64,000 nt of DNA from Endozoicomonas sp. SCSIO W0465 (GTDB lineage Bacteria > Pseudomonadota > Gammaproteobacteria > Pseudomonadales > Endozoicomonadaceae): the NCBI RefSeq assembly GCF_023716865.1, contig NZ_CP092417.1, positions 4,938,001-5,002,000 on the forward strand. The letters run 5' to 3'. Numbering within the stretch: the first letter of the stretch is position 1; each line of letters starts with the position of its first letter. A model generated the notes under the pieces. That model was not told the origin of the DNA and did not search any database. It was given only the letters and a program-made list of their open reading frames with translations. Positions 23,431-34,800 of the stretch are shown piece by piece. The position numbers and the translations under genes were made by a program.

Positions 23431-23542
23431 AGGAGGTACAATTATTTTTATTTGATCGGTCAGTTTATGCCTTCATAGCACGTTGATAATGACCAGATAA
23501 ACCCGAGATAGTTCAACTAACTTCATGGGCATGGTCAACTAC
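23431..23542. other. Short-type intergenic spacer (112 bp) between G5 and G6
   Basis: This spacer and those at 31718-31829, 39887-39998 and 60646-60757 are exactly 112 bp. The G13/G14 spacer is also 112 bp once its inserted element is removed. They equal the long spacer minus about 101 bp: the conserved text jumps from GAACTTCATGGGC straight to ATGGTCAACTAC. The lost part includes the TTCAGC dyad and the AT-rich stretch. The leader next to the start codon is retained. Confidence 0.75.
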
Positions 23543-24260
23543 TTATAAAGCTTCAGAGTTATCGTCAGAGATTGCTATAGGCGCTCGTGCTGCCTGCCAG
23601 TATTGTTCCCCATAATCAATCCACAGGCTTTCATTCGCGGGTATGGGTTTTATCGCGATAATAAACACCATCCACTGACCTTGCTGATTCCTGTGCCTCA
23701 GGAACGAAACATTTTGTTCCGGGGAATTTTTTTCCTTATCAGAGTAAGTACTAAAAGCATTGATCAACGACGTTATATTTCCCTGTCTGTACCCTGAGAT
23801 GAAAACACCATGGGCAGGAGCGAAGCTATAGCTATCAATATTGGCCAATGCAGCACCCATGACACGTGCTCCCTGTTGGTATGTGTTGTCATGGTATTGC
23901 TTACCTGCATAATGACCCAGCAGCTCCCATTGCGAAATATCCCTGCTGGCGACAACTTCTTCCTGACCTTTTAACTCACTGAAGATCGATCCATCGTGTT
24001 TTTGAACGAACATTCGCTCTTGTAAATACTGCTCTCTTTGCTCGTTATCCAGAGCTTGATACTTTGCTATGGACTCATGAATGCTTTTTCTGATCGACCT
24101 GTCATTTGGTATGTCGATCTGACTAAAGAAGGTTGCTTGTCTTTGCCTGCTGTCACCAACTTCCCTTTTGACGGACGGTTCTGCCACCCATAATGGCGCC
24201 TGGTCATTAATACGATGAGGTAATGAGATTAAATCAGTTGCCTCTTCTTTTATAACAATT

Positions 24261-25372
24261 TAGGACTTACGCATTGACAACAGGCTCTAAAATTTGATAA
24301 TGCCAAAAAACAGATGTCTTCAGGGATGAAAGTGAGAACTACCACTCGACCGACCACTGCACGATGCACTCTTGCAAAATACATTGGCTTTTTGATTAGT
24401 GAGCCAAAATCATCAACATGCACAAGACTGGCCGAGGTTACCGACTTTTCTCACGATAGCGCAAACCGCTTTCTTAAGCGTGAAAACTATCAGCCCAAAG
24501 ATATGTACGATGAAGCAGTCAAAAGTTTAAACCCTATTGGCGGCACCCTGAGCGTTGATGACAGCGTGCTCGACAAACCTTATAGCTACTCCGTGGCACT
24601 GGTTGGCCACTTTTGGTCGGGTAAACATCACCGAGTGGTTAAGGGAGTTAACCTCATCACCCTTTATTACACCGACGTATCCGGGCGCCATATGCCGGTG
24701 AATTACAGGATATACGACAAATCGGAAGACAAGACAAAAAACGACTACTTCCGTGAAATGTTGATTGAAGTGCTGGTATGGGGGCTGAAGCCAGCGTTCG
24801 TTACCGGTGACTCCTGGTACAGCTGCACGACTAACCTGAAGACGATTAAAAACCATCAGACTGGGTTTATGTTTGCCGTTGAGAAAAACAGGACAGTATC
24901 ACTGGAAAAAGGTAAATGGCAGCAGGTTCAACACCTCGACATCCCCGACAATGGTCTGGATGTATGGCTCAAAGACTTCGGTAAGATCCGGTTGTTCAGG
25001 ACGATGCTAAAAGACCAGCGTCGCCACTACGTGGTTTACTTGCCAGAGGAAGTCCCTTTTGAACGCAATGACTTCAAGCAGATCCATGACCAGCACTGGC
25101 AGATCGAACAGTTTCACAGGGCGATCAAGCAGGTTTGCCATATTGAGCACTTTCAGGTTCGCAGCGAACGACCCGTCAGAAACCATATATTTGCTGCAAT
25201 TTTAGCTTTTGTTTATCTCCAGAAAATGCAGATAGAGCAGGAGTTTACGAATATTTATCAGCACCAACGGGGGCTGTTTAAAGAGACAATAGGCGCTTTC
25301 ATTGAGAGTTTTGCAAAGGGGAAGGATCACCTCCTACCAAAATTTATCGGTGTCATCAATGCGTAAGTCCTA
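24261..25372. mobile_element. IS701-like insertion sequence inside G6
   Basis: The element is 1112 bp with perfect 17-bp terminal inverted repeats (TAGGACTTACGCATTGA at 24261-24277 and its complement at 25356-25372). The direct repeat CAATT lies at 24256-24260 and 25373-25377. It holds a single transposase gene on the plus strand, opposite to G6. Perfect ends and target copies point to a recent event. Confidence 0.93.
24314..25366 (+). CDS. IS701-like DDE transposase
   Basis: This 350-residue transposase resembles compact IS701/IS4-type enzymes common in aquatic bacteria. Likely catalytic residues are the Asp pair in TLSVDDSVLDKPYS (about residue 79), the Asp in FVTGDSWYSCTTNLK (about 160) and the Glu in HWQIEQFHRAIKQ (about 264), which keeps the E(6)K spacing. 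The conserved block GHFWSGKHHRVVKGVNL follows the first acids. Translation probably starts at the ATG at 24314, with a second Met four residues later. The stop overlaps the right terminal repeat. The frame is intact. Assignment to IS701 rather than a neighbouring group rests on recalled similarity only. Confidence 0.88.
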   Translation: MSSGMKVRTTTRPTTARCTLAKYIGFLISEPKSSTCTRLAEVTDFSHDSANRFLKRENYQPKDMYDEAVKSLNPIGGTLSVDDSVLDKPYSYSVALVGHFWSGKHHRVVKGVNLITLYYTDVSGRHMPVNYRIYDKSEDKTKNDYFREMLIEVLVWGLKPAFVTGDSWYSCTTNLKTIKNHQTGFMFAVEKNRTVSLEKGKWQQVQHLDIPDNGLDVWLKDFGKIRLFRTMLKDQRRHYVVYLPEEVPFERNDFKQIHDQHWQIEQFHRAIKQVCHIEHFQVRSERPVRNHIFAAILAFVYLQKMQIEQEFTNIYQHQRGLFKETIGAFIESFAKGKDHLLPKFIGVINA

Positions 25373-28300
25373 CAATTATCTCATCGTCTTGAGTGATTTC
25401 GGACCGCTGCTTCAGGATGGCTTTAACTTTTGCCTTTTCCGGGAAGCCTTTGCCATTAAACATGGAGGATATGCAGGTGATCAGTGTCCGGTTAAGCGGC
25501 TGGTCCTGAACGGCCTTGTCATCGCCCTGCCATCCCTCTTTCAGGCAGCCCAGCTTCAGAAAGGCTTCCACTTTCGCCTTTTCCGGCAAGCCTTTGCCAT
25601 TACACATGGAGGATATGCTGGTGATCAGTGCCCGGTTAAGCGGCTGGTCCTGAACGGCCTTGTCATCGCCCAGCCATCCCTCTTTCAGGCAGTCCAGCTT
25701 CAGGAAGGCTTCCACTTTCGCCTTTTCCGGCAAGCCTCTGCCATTACACAAGGAGGATATGCTGGTGACCAGTCCCCGATCAATCGGCTTATCCTTAACG
25801 GATCCATCAATGCCCTGCCATCCCTCTTTCAAGCAGTCCAGCTTCAGAAAGGCTTCTAATGTCGTCTTTTCCGGTGGGCCTTTGCCATGACACATGGAAG
25901 AAATGTGGGTGACCAGTGCCCAATCAAGCGGCTTGTCCTTAACGGCCTCATCAATGCCCTGCCATCCCTCTTTCAGGCAGTCCAGCTTCAGGAAGACTTC
26001 CAATTTCGTCTTTCCCGGTAAACCTTTACCATTAAACATGGAGGAAATGCGGGTAACCAGTGCCCGGTTGAGCGGCTGGTCCTTAGCGGCCTTACCAATC
26101 CCCTGCCACCCCTTTTTCAGGCAATCCAGTTTCAGGAAGGCTTCCACTTTCGCCTTTTCCGGTAAGCCTTTGCTATTGCACATGGAGGAAATGTGAGTGA
26201 TCAGCACCCGATCGAGTGATTTATCCTTAACGGCCTCATCAATACCCTGCCATCCCGCTTTCAGACAGCACAGCTTCAGGAAAGCTTCCACTTTCGCCTT
26301 TTCCGGTAAGCCTTTGGCATGGCACATGGAGGAAATGTTGGTGACCAGTGTCCGGTCGAGTGGCATCCCCTTAACGGCCTCATCAATACCCTGCCATCCC
26401 GCTTTCAGGCAGCTCAGCTTCAGAAAAGCTTCCACTTTTGCCTTGTCCGGCAAGCCTTTGCCGTTACACATAGAGGATATGTTGGTGACCAGCGCCCGAT
26501 CAAGCGGCTGGTACTCAACGGCCCCATCGATGCCCTGCCATCCCTCTTTCAGGCACCCCAGCTTCAGGAAGGCTTCCACTTTCACCTTTTCCGGTAAGCC
26601 TTTGCCATTACACATGGAGGAAATGTTGGTGACCAGTGCCTGGTCGATCGGCATCTCCTTAACGGCCTCATCAACGCCCTGCCATCCCTTTTTCAGGCAG
26701 CCCAGCTTGAGAAAAGCTTCCACTTTCGCCTTTTCTGGTAAGCCTTTGAAATGACACATAGAGGAAATATGGCTGACCAGTGACCGGTTAAGCGGCTTGT
26801 CCTTAACGGCCTCGTCAATGCCTTGCCATTCCTCTTTTAAGCAACTCAACTTCAAAAAGGCTTCAATTTTCGCCTTTTCCGGTAAGCCTTTGCCAGAAGA
26901 CATGGAGGAAATGTGAGTGACCAGAGCCCGGTCGAGCGGCTGGTCCTTAACAGCCTCATCAATGCCCTGCCATCCCTTTTTCAGGCAGCCTAGCGTCAGG
27001 AAGGCTTCTACTTTTGCCTTTTCCGGAAAGCCTTTGCCAGAAGACATGGAGGAAATGTGGGTGACCAGAGCCCGGTCGAGCGGCTTTTCCTTAACGGCCT
27101 CATCAATGCCCTGCCATCCCTCTTTCAGGCAGCCCAGCGTCAGGAAAGCTTCTATTTTTGCCTTTTCCGGTAAGCCTTTGCAAGAATACATGGAGGAAAT
27201 GTTGTTGAGCAGGGCCCTGTCAAGGGGTTTGCCCTTAACGGCCCCATCATTGCCATGCCATCCCTCTTTCAGGCACCCCAGCGTCAGGAAGGCTTCCACT
27301 GTTGCCTTTTCCGGTAAGCCTTTGCCATGACACATAGAGGAAATGTTAGCGACCAGTGACCGGTCGAGTGGCTGCTCCTTAACGGCCCCATCGACACCCT
27401 GCCATCCCGCTTTCAGGCAGCCCAGCGTCAGGAAGGCTTCCACTCTCGCCTTTTCCGGTAAGCCTTTGCCATTACACATGGAGGAAATCTGCTTTAAAAA
27501 CGGGCTGGCAGCAATAAATGCTACCTCCCCATCTTCCATGGCAGTAAACAGGGTTACCTTGTCCTTGTTATTCACCATGCTGGTTAAACTGCCAGTGTTG
27601 TTCACTGCTTTGCCCACTGCCGAAAAGAACACATTGGCTTTTTGAAAATACCTCGAACAAGTTTGATGTTCGATAACCATATTGAATCGCTCAAGTTTTG
27701 CAAAGAGAGTGGGTAGGGGAGGGATCCCTCTGCTCATGGATAGCTGAATACCCCTTTGCTCAAGCGTTTTCAGTAGTGTGCTGACGTTGGAAAGTACGGT
27801 TTTGACGCCCGGGTGACTCCGGTATGGCATGATTTGATGTTGATGAATAACACTAAACTTTGCGATGATTTCGCTGTAATCTGGGTGAATGTCCATCGGC
27901 TGTGGTTGAACAATAACCGCAGGGCGCGAGGCACTGACTTCATGTCCCATCATTGGTAACGTTGCGTCCCGCCCAGTTGATGCTGATGTGACATTTTTTC
28001 CGGCATCCACACGTTGCCGACACCTGCGTTTTTTTGCAGGCTGTTTCGTTTCACATAACCGGGGTCTGAATCCCTCTTGAGTTCGCCTGTTTTCCCTGCC
28101 AACGGGTTGAACCCTATGTCCCGAGAAATAGCGCTTTCTGTTGTTACCGCCCGGCAATGGTTCAGTAGCAGCAACGGTAGCAGTGGACGTGGTGACAACA
28201 GCGTGGTTTGATGCGGGTGTTGACATAGGGGATACGATTTTTTTATTTGATCGGTCAGTTTATGCCTTCATTGCACGTTGATAATGACCAGATAAACCCG

Positions 28301-28434
28301 AGATAGTTCAACGAACTTCATGGGCATTCAGCAAGCTGAAAATATAAGGAAACAGTAGTACATAATACAGTCCCTGCCGGTATGGATTTATAGATCAGGT
28401 CGACCTGATAGTTTATATCCTTTCAACGGGTCAA

Positions 28435-31400
28435 CTACTCAAAAGCTTCAGAGTTATCGTCAGAGATTGCTATAGGCGCTCGTGCTGCCTGCCAGTATTG
28501 CTCCCCATAATCAATCCAAAGAATTTCATTAGCGGGTATGGGTTTTATCGCGATAATAAACACCATCCACTGCCCTTGCTGATTCCTGTGCCTCAGGAAC
28601 GAAACATTTTGTTCCGGGGAATTTTTTTCCTTATCAGAGTAAGTACTAAAAGCATTGATCAACGACGTTATATTTCCCTGTCTGTACCCTGAGATGAAAA
28701 CACCATGGGCAGGAGCAAAGCTATAGCTGTCAATATTGGCCAATGCAGCACCCATGACACGTGCTCCCTGTTGGTATGTGTTGTCATGGTATTGCTTACC
28801 TGCATAATGACCCAGCAGCTCCCATTGCGAAATATCCCTGCTGGCGACCACCTCTTCCTGACCTTTTAATTCACTGAAGATCGATCCATCGTGTTTTTGA
28901 ACGGACATTCGCTCTTGTAAATACTGCTGTCTTTGCTCGTTATCCAGAGCTTGATACTTTGCTATAGACTCATGAATGCTTTTTCTGATCGTTCTATCGT
29001 TTGGGATGTCGCTCTGACTAAAGAAGGTTGTTTGTCTTTGCCTGCTGTCACCAACTTCCCTTTTGACGGACGGTTCTGCCACCCATAATGGCGCCTGGTC
29101 ATTAATACGATGAGGTAATGAGATTAAATCAGTTGCCTCTTCTTTTATAACAATTATCTCATCGTCCTGAGTACTTTCGGATCGCTGCTTCAGGATGGCT
29201 TTAACTTTTGCCTTTTCCGGTAAGCCTTTGCCATTACACATGGAGGATATGCTGGTGATCAGTGCCCGGTTAAGCGGCTGGTCCTGAACGGCCTCGTCAT
29301 CGCCCTGCCATCCCTCTTTCAGGCAGCCCAGCTTCAAAAAGGCTTCCATTTTCGCCTTTTCCGGAAAGCCTTTGCCATTACACATGGAGGATATGCTGGT
29401 AATCAGTGCCCGGTTAAGCGGCTGGTCCTGAACGGCCCGGTCATCGCCCAGCCATCCCTCTTTCAGGCAGTCCAGCTTCAGGAAGGCTTCCACTTTCGCC
29501 TTTTCCGGCAAGCCTCTGCCATTACAAAAGGAGGATATGCTGGTGACCAGTCCCCGGTCAATCGGCTTATCCTTAACGGACCCATCAATGCCCTGCCATC
29601 CCTCTTTTAAGCAGTCCAGCTTCAGGAAGGCTTCTAGTGTCGTCTTTTCCGGTAGGCCTTTGCCATGACACATGGAAGAAATGTGGGTGACCAGTGCCCA
29701 ATCCAGCGGCTTATCCTTAACGGCCTCATCAATGCCCTGCCATCCCTCTTTCAGGCAGTCCAGCTTCAGGAAGGCTTCCAATTTCGTCTTTCCCGGTAAG
29801 CCTTTACCATTAAACATGGAGGAAATGCGGGTAACCAGTGCCCGGTTGAGCACCTGGCCCTTAGCGGCCTTACCAATCCCCTGCCTCCCCTTTTTCAGGC
29901 AATCCAGTTTCAGGAAGGCTTCCACTTTTGCCTTTTCCGGTAAGCCTTTGCCACAAAACATGGAGGAAATATTGGTGACCAGTGCCCGGTCGAGGGGCTT
30001 GTCCTTAACGGCCTCATCAACGCCCTGCCATCCCTGTTTCAGGCAGCCCAGCTTCAGAAAAGCTTCCACTTTTGCCTTGTCCGGTAAGCCTTTGCCATTA
30101 CACATGGAAGAAATGTGAGTGACCAGCGCCCCGGTCGAGGGGCTTGTCCTCAACGGCCTCATCAATGCCCTGCCATCCCTCTTTCAGGCAGACAAGCCTC
30201 AGAAAAGCTTCCACTTTCGCCCTTTCCGGTAAGCCTTTGCCATTACACATGGAGGAAATGTTGGTGACCAGTGACCGGTCGAGTGGCTTGTCCCTAACGG
30301 ACTCATCAATGCCCTGCCATCCCTTTTTCAGGCAGCCCAGCGTCAGAAAGGCTTCCACTTTCACCTTTTCCGGTAAGCCTTTGCCATTACACATGGAAGA
30401 AATGTGAGTAACCAGTCTCCGGTCAATCGGCTGGTCCTTGACGGCCTCATCCCTGCCCTGCCATCCGTCTTTCAGGCAGCCCAGCTTCAGGAAGGCTTCC
30501 ACTTGCGCCTTTTCCGGTAAGCCTTTGCCATGACACATGGAGGAAATGTGGGTGACCAGTCCCTGATCAAGCGGCTGGCCCTTAACGGCTTCATCAATGC
30601 CCTGCCATCCCGCTTTCAGGCAGCCCAGCTTCAGGAAAGCTGCCACTTTCGCTGCGTCCGGTAAGCCTTTGCCATGACACATAGAGGAAATGTGGGTGAC
30701 CAGTGCCCGGTCGACCGGCTGGTCCTTAACGGCCTCATCCATGCCCTGCCATCCCTCTTTCAGGCAACCCAGATTCAGGAAGGCTTCCACTTTCGCCTTT
30801 TCCGGTAAGCCTTTGCCATGGCACATGGAGGAAATGTTGATGACCAGTGTCCGGTCGAGTGGCATCCCCTTAACGGCCTCATCAATACCCTGCCATCCCT
30901 CTTTCAGACAAGCCAGCTTCAGGAAGGCGACCACTTTCGCCTTTTTCGGTATGCCTTTGCCAGAAGACATGGAGGAAATCTGTTTTAAAAACGGCTTGGC
31001 AGCAATGGATGCTACCTCCCCATCTTTCATGGCAGTAAACAGGTTTACACTGCCCTTGCTCCCCAGCATGCTGGTTAAACAGCCAGTGTTGTTAATTGTT
31101 TTACCCACCGCTGAAAAAAACACATCGGCTTTTTGAAAATACCCTGAACAAACCTGATGATCAGTAACCATATTGAATCGCTTAAGTTTTGCAAAGAGCG
31201 TAGGCAGGGGAGGGGTGTCTCTATTCATGGATAGCTGAATACCCCTTTGCTCAAGCGTTTTCAGTAGTGTACTGACGTTGGAAAGTACGGTTTTGACGCC
31301 CGGGTGACTCAGGTATGGCATGATTTGATGTTGATGAGTAATGCTAAACCTTGCGATGATTTCGCGGTAATCCGGGTCAATGTCCATCGGCTGTAGGTGA

Positions 31401-31717
31401 ACAATAACCGCAGGGCGCGAGGCACTGACTCCATGGCCCATCATTGGTAACGTTGAATCCCGCCCAGTTGATGCTGATGTGCCATTTTTTCCGGTATCTA
31501 CACGTTGCCGACACCTGCGTTTTTTTGCAGGCTGTTTCGTTTCGCAAAACCGGGGTCTGAAAGCCTCTTTAGTTGGCCCGTTTTCCCTATCAACGGGTTG
31601 AACCCTATGTCCCGAGAAATAGCGCTTTCTGTTGTTACCGTCCGGCAATGGTTCAGTTGCAGCAACGGTAGCAGTGGAAGTGGTGACAACAGAGTGGTTT
31701 GATACGGGTGTTGACAT
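28435..31717 (-). pseudogene. G7: repeat-SET family gene with one 1-nt frameshift in repeat 6
   Basis: This member starts at 31717 (MSTPVSNHS...) and ends at 28435. A C-run of four at 30129-30132, where paralogs have three, shifts the frame at the end of repeat 6; the 5' frame then stops at 30098. Correcting the one base gives 1093 residues with 12 full repeats, the half repeat, DDEIIVIKEE and a complete SET segment. The C-terminus ends SEAFE instead of SEAL because the stop codon is changed. The N-terminus (VDRENGPTKEAFRPRF) is nearly identical to that of G15, and the next gene to the right, G8, matches G16, so G7-G8 and G15-G16 look like copies of one two-gene block. The short spacer at 31718-31829 lies upstream. 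Confidence 0.88.
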
Positions 31718-31829
31718 AGGAGGTACAATTATTTTTATCTGATCGGTCAGTTTATGCCTTCATAGCACGTTGATAATGACCGGATAAACCCGAGATAGTT
31801 CAACGAACTTCATGGGCATGGTCAACTAC

Positions 31830-34800
31830 TTATAAAGCTTCAGAGTTATCGTCAGAGATTGCTATAGGCGCTCGTGCTGCCTGCCAGTATTGTTCTCCAT
31901 AATCAATCCAAAGAATTTCATTAGCGGGTATGGATTTTATCGCGATAATAAACACCATCCACTGGCCTTGCTGATTCCTGTGCCTCAGGAACGAAACATT
32001 TTGTTCCGGGGAATTTTTTTCCTTATCAGAGTAAGTACTAAAAGCATTGATCAACGACGTTATATTTCCCTGTCTGTACCCTGAGATGAAAACACCATGA
32101 ACAGGAGCGAAGCTATAGCGGTCAATATTTGCCAATGCAGCACTCATAACACGTGCTCCCTGTTGGTATGTGTTGTCATGGTATTGCTTACCTGCATAAT
32201 GACCCAGCAGCTCCCATTGCGAAATATCTCTCCTGGCGACAACCTCTTCCTGACCTTTTAACTCACTAAAGATCGATCCATCGTGTTTTTGAACGGACAT
32301 TCGCTCTTGTAAATACTGCGCTCTTTGCTCGTCATCCAGCGCTTGATACTTTGCTATGGACTCATTAATGTTTTTTCTGATCGATCTATCGTTTGGGATG
32401 TCGATCTGACTGAAGAAGGTTGTGTGTCTTTGCCTGCTGTCACCAACTTCCCTTTTGACGGACGGTTCTGCCATCCATAATGGCGCCTGGTCGTTGATAC
32501 GATGAGGTAATGACGTTAAATCTGTTGTCTCTTCTTTAATAAAAATTATCTCATCGTCCCGGGTATTTTCGGATCGCTGCTTCAGGATGGCTTTAACTGT
32601 CGCCTTTTCCGGAAAGCCTTTGCCATTACACATGGAGGATATGCTGGTGATCAGCGCCCGGTTAAGTGGCTTGCCCTTGACGGCCTCATCAATGCCCTGC
32701 CATCCCTCTTTCAAGCAGTCCAGCTTTAGAAAGGCTTCAACTTTTGCCTTTTCCGGTAGGCCTTTGCCATGACACATGGAAGAAATGTGGGTAACCAGTG
32801 CCCGATCAAGCGGCCTGTCCTTAACAGCCTCATCAATGCCCTGCCATCCCTCTTTCAAGCAGTCCAGCTTCAGAAAGGCTTCCACTTTCGCCTTTTCCGG
32901 TAAGCCTTTGCCATGACATATGGAAGAAATATTGGTAACCAGTGCCCGATCAAGCGGCCTGTCCCTAACAGCCTCATCGATGCCCTGCCATCCCTCTTTC
33001 AGGCAGGCCAGCTTCAGGAAGGCTGTCACTTTCGCCCCTTCCGGTAAGCCTTTGCTATTACACATGGAGGAAATGTGGGTGACCAGTGCCTGGTTGAGGG
33101 GCTGGTCCTTAACGGCCTCATCAATGCCCTGCCATCCCTCTTTCAGGCAGCCCAGCTTCAGGAAGGCTTCCACTTTCGCCTTTTCCGGAATGCCTTTGCC
33201 AGAAAATATGGAGGAAATATTGGTAACCAGAGCCCGGTCGATCGGCTTGTCCCTAACGGCTTCATCAATGCCCTGCCATCCTTTTTTCAGACAGCCCAGC
33301 GTCAGGAAAGCTTCCACTTTCACCTTTTCCGGTAAGCCTTTGCCATTACACATGGAGGAAATGTGAGTGACCAGTGCCCGGTCGATCGGCTTGTCCCTGA
33401 CGGCTTCATCAATGCCCTGCCATCCTTTTTTCAGACAGCCCAACGTCAGGAAAGCTTCCACTTTCACCTTTTCCGGTAAGCCTTTGCCATTACACATGGA
33501 GGAAATGTGAGTGACCAGTGCCCGGTCGAGCGGTTTGTGCTTAACCGCCTCATCAATGCCCTGCCACTCCTGTTTCAAGCAGCCCAGCGTCAGAAAGGCT
33601 TCCACTCTCGCCTTTTCCGGTAAGCCTTTGCCATGACACATGGAGGAAATGTGGGTGACCAGTACCCGGTCGAGCGGCTGGTCCCTGACGGCCTCATCAA
33701 TGCCCTGCCATCCCTTTTTCAGGCACTCCAGCTTCAGGAAGGCTACCATTTTCTCCTTTTCCGGCAAGCCTTTGCCATGACACATTGAGGAAATGCTGGT
33801 GACCAGTGTCCGGTCGATCGGCTGGTCCATAACGACCTCATCAATGCCCTGCCATCCCACTTTCAGGCAGACAAGCCTCAGGAAAGCTTCCACTTTCGCC
33901 TTTTCGGGTAAGCCTTTGCCATTACACATGGAGGAAATGTGGGTGACCAGTGTCCGGTCGAGCGGCTGGTCCTTAACGGCCTCATCAATACCCTGCCATC
34001 CCTGTTTCAGGCAGCCCAGGTTCAGGAAAGCTTCCACTTTCGCCTTTTCCGGAAAGCCTCTGCCATGGCACATGGAGGAAATATTAGTGACCAGTGTCCG
34101 GTCGAGTGGCTGGTTCTTAACGGCCTCATCACTCCCCTGCCATCCCTGTTTCAGGCAGCCCAGCGTGAGGAAGGCTTCCACTTTTGCCTTTTCCGGAAAA
34201 CTTTTGCCAGAAGACATGGAGGAAATGTGGGTGACCAGAGTCCGGTCTAGCGGCTGGTTCCTAACAGCCTTATCATTGCCCTGCCATCCCTCTCTTAAGC
34301 ACCACAGCTTCAGGAAGGTTTCCACTTTCGCCTTTTCCGGTAAGCCTTTGCAAGAATACATGGAGGAAATGTTGTTGAGCAGGGCCCTGTCAAGGGGTTT
34401 GTCCTTAACGGCCCCATCATTGCCCTGCCATCCCTCTTTCAGGCACCCCAGCTTCAGGAAGGCTTCCACTGTTGCCTTTTCCGGTAAGCCTTTGCCAGAC
34501 ACCATGGAGGAAATGCAGGTGACCAGTACCCGGTCGAGGGGCTTGTCCTTAACGGCCTCATCAACGCCCTGCCATCCAGCTTTCAGACAGCTGAGCTTCA
34601 GGAAAGATTCCACTTTCGCTTTTTCCGGTAAGCCTTTGGCATGGCACATGGAGGAAATGTTGGTGACCAGTGCCCGGTCGAGCGGCTGGTCCTTAACGGC
34701 CTCATCAATACCCTGCCATCCCTCTTTCAGGCAGCCAAGCTTCAGGAAGGCTTCCACGTTCGCCTTTTCTGGTAAGCCTCTACCAGAAGACATAGAGGAA

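Larger units (their letters stand above)
23543..28226 (-). pseudogene. G6: repeat-SET family gene split by an IS701-like element
   Basis: The start is the ATG at 28226 and the stop is at 23543. The insertion at 24261-25372 falls in the DDEIIVIKEE segment between the repeats and the SET domain. Removing it with one 5-bp target copy leaves 3567 bp in one frame (1188 residues). The protein has PAKKRRCRQR, 14 full repeats (including YSC, CHF and CHA variants at positions 5-7) and a complete SET segment ending in SEAL. The truncated 5' part ends in GLTH, encoded by the insertion, and would be a repeat protein without SET. Several of its distal repeats resemble those of G7 and G15. Confidence 0.9.
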
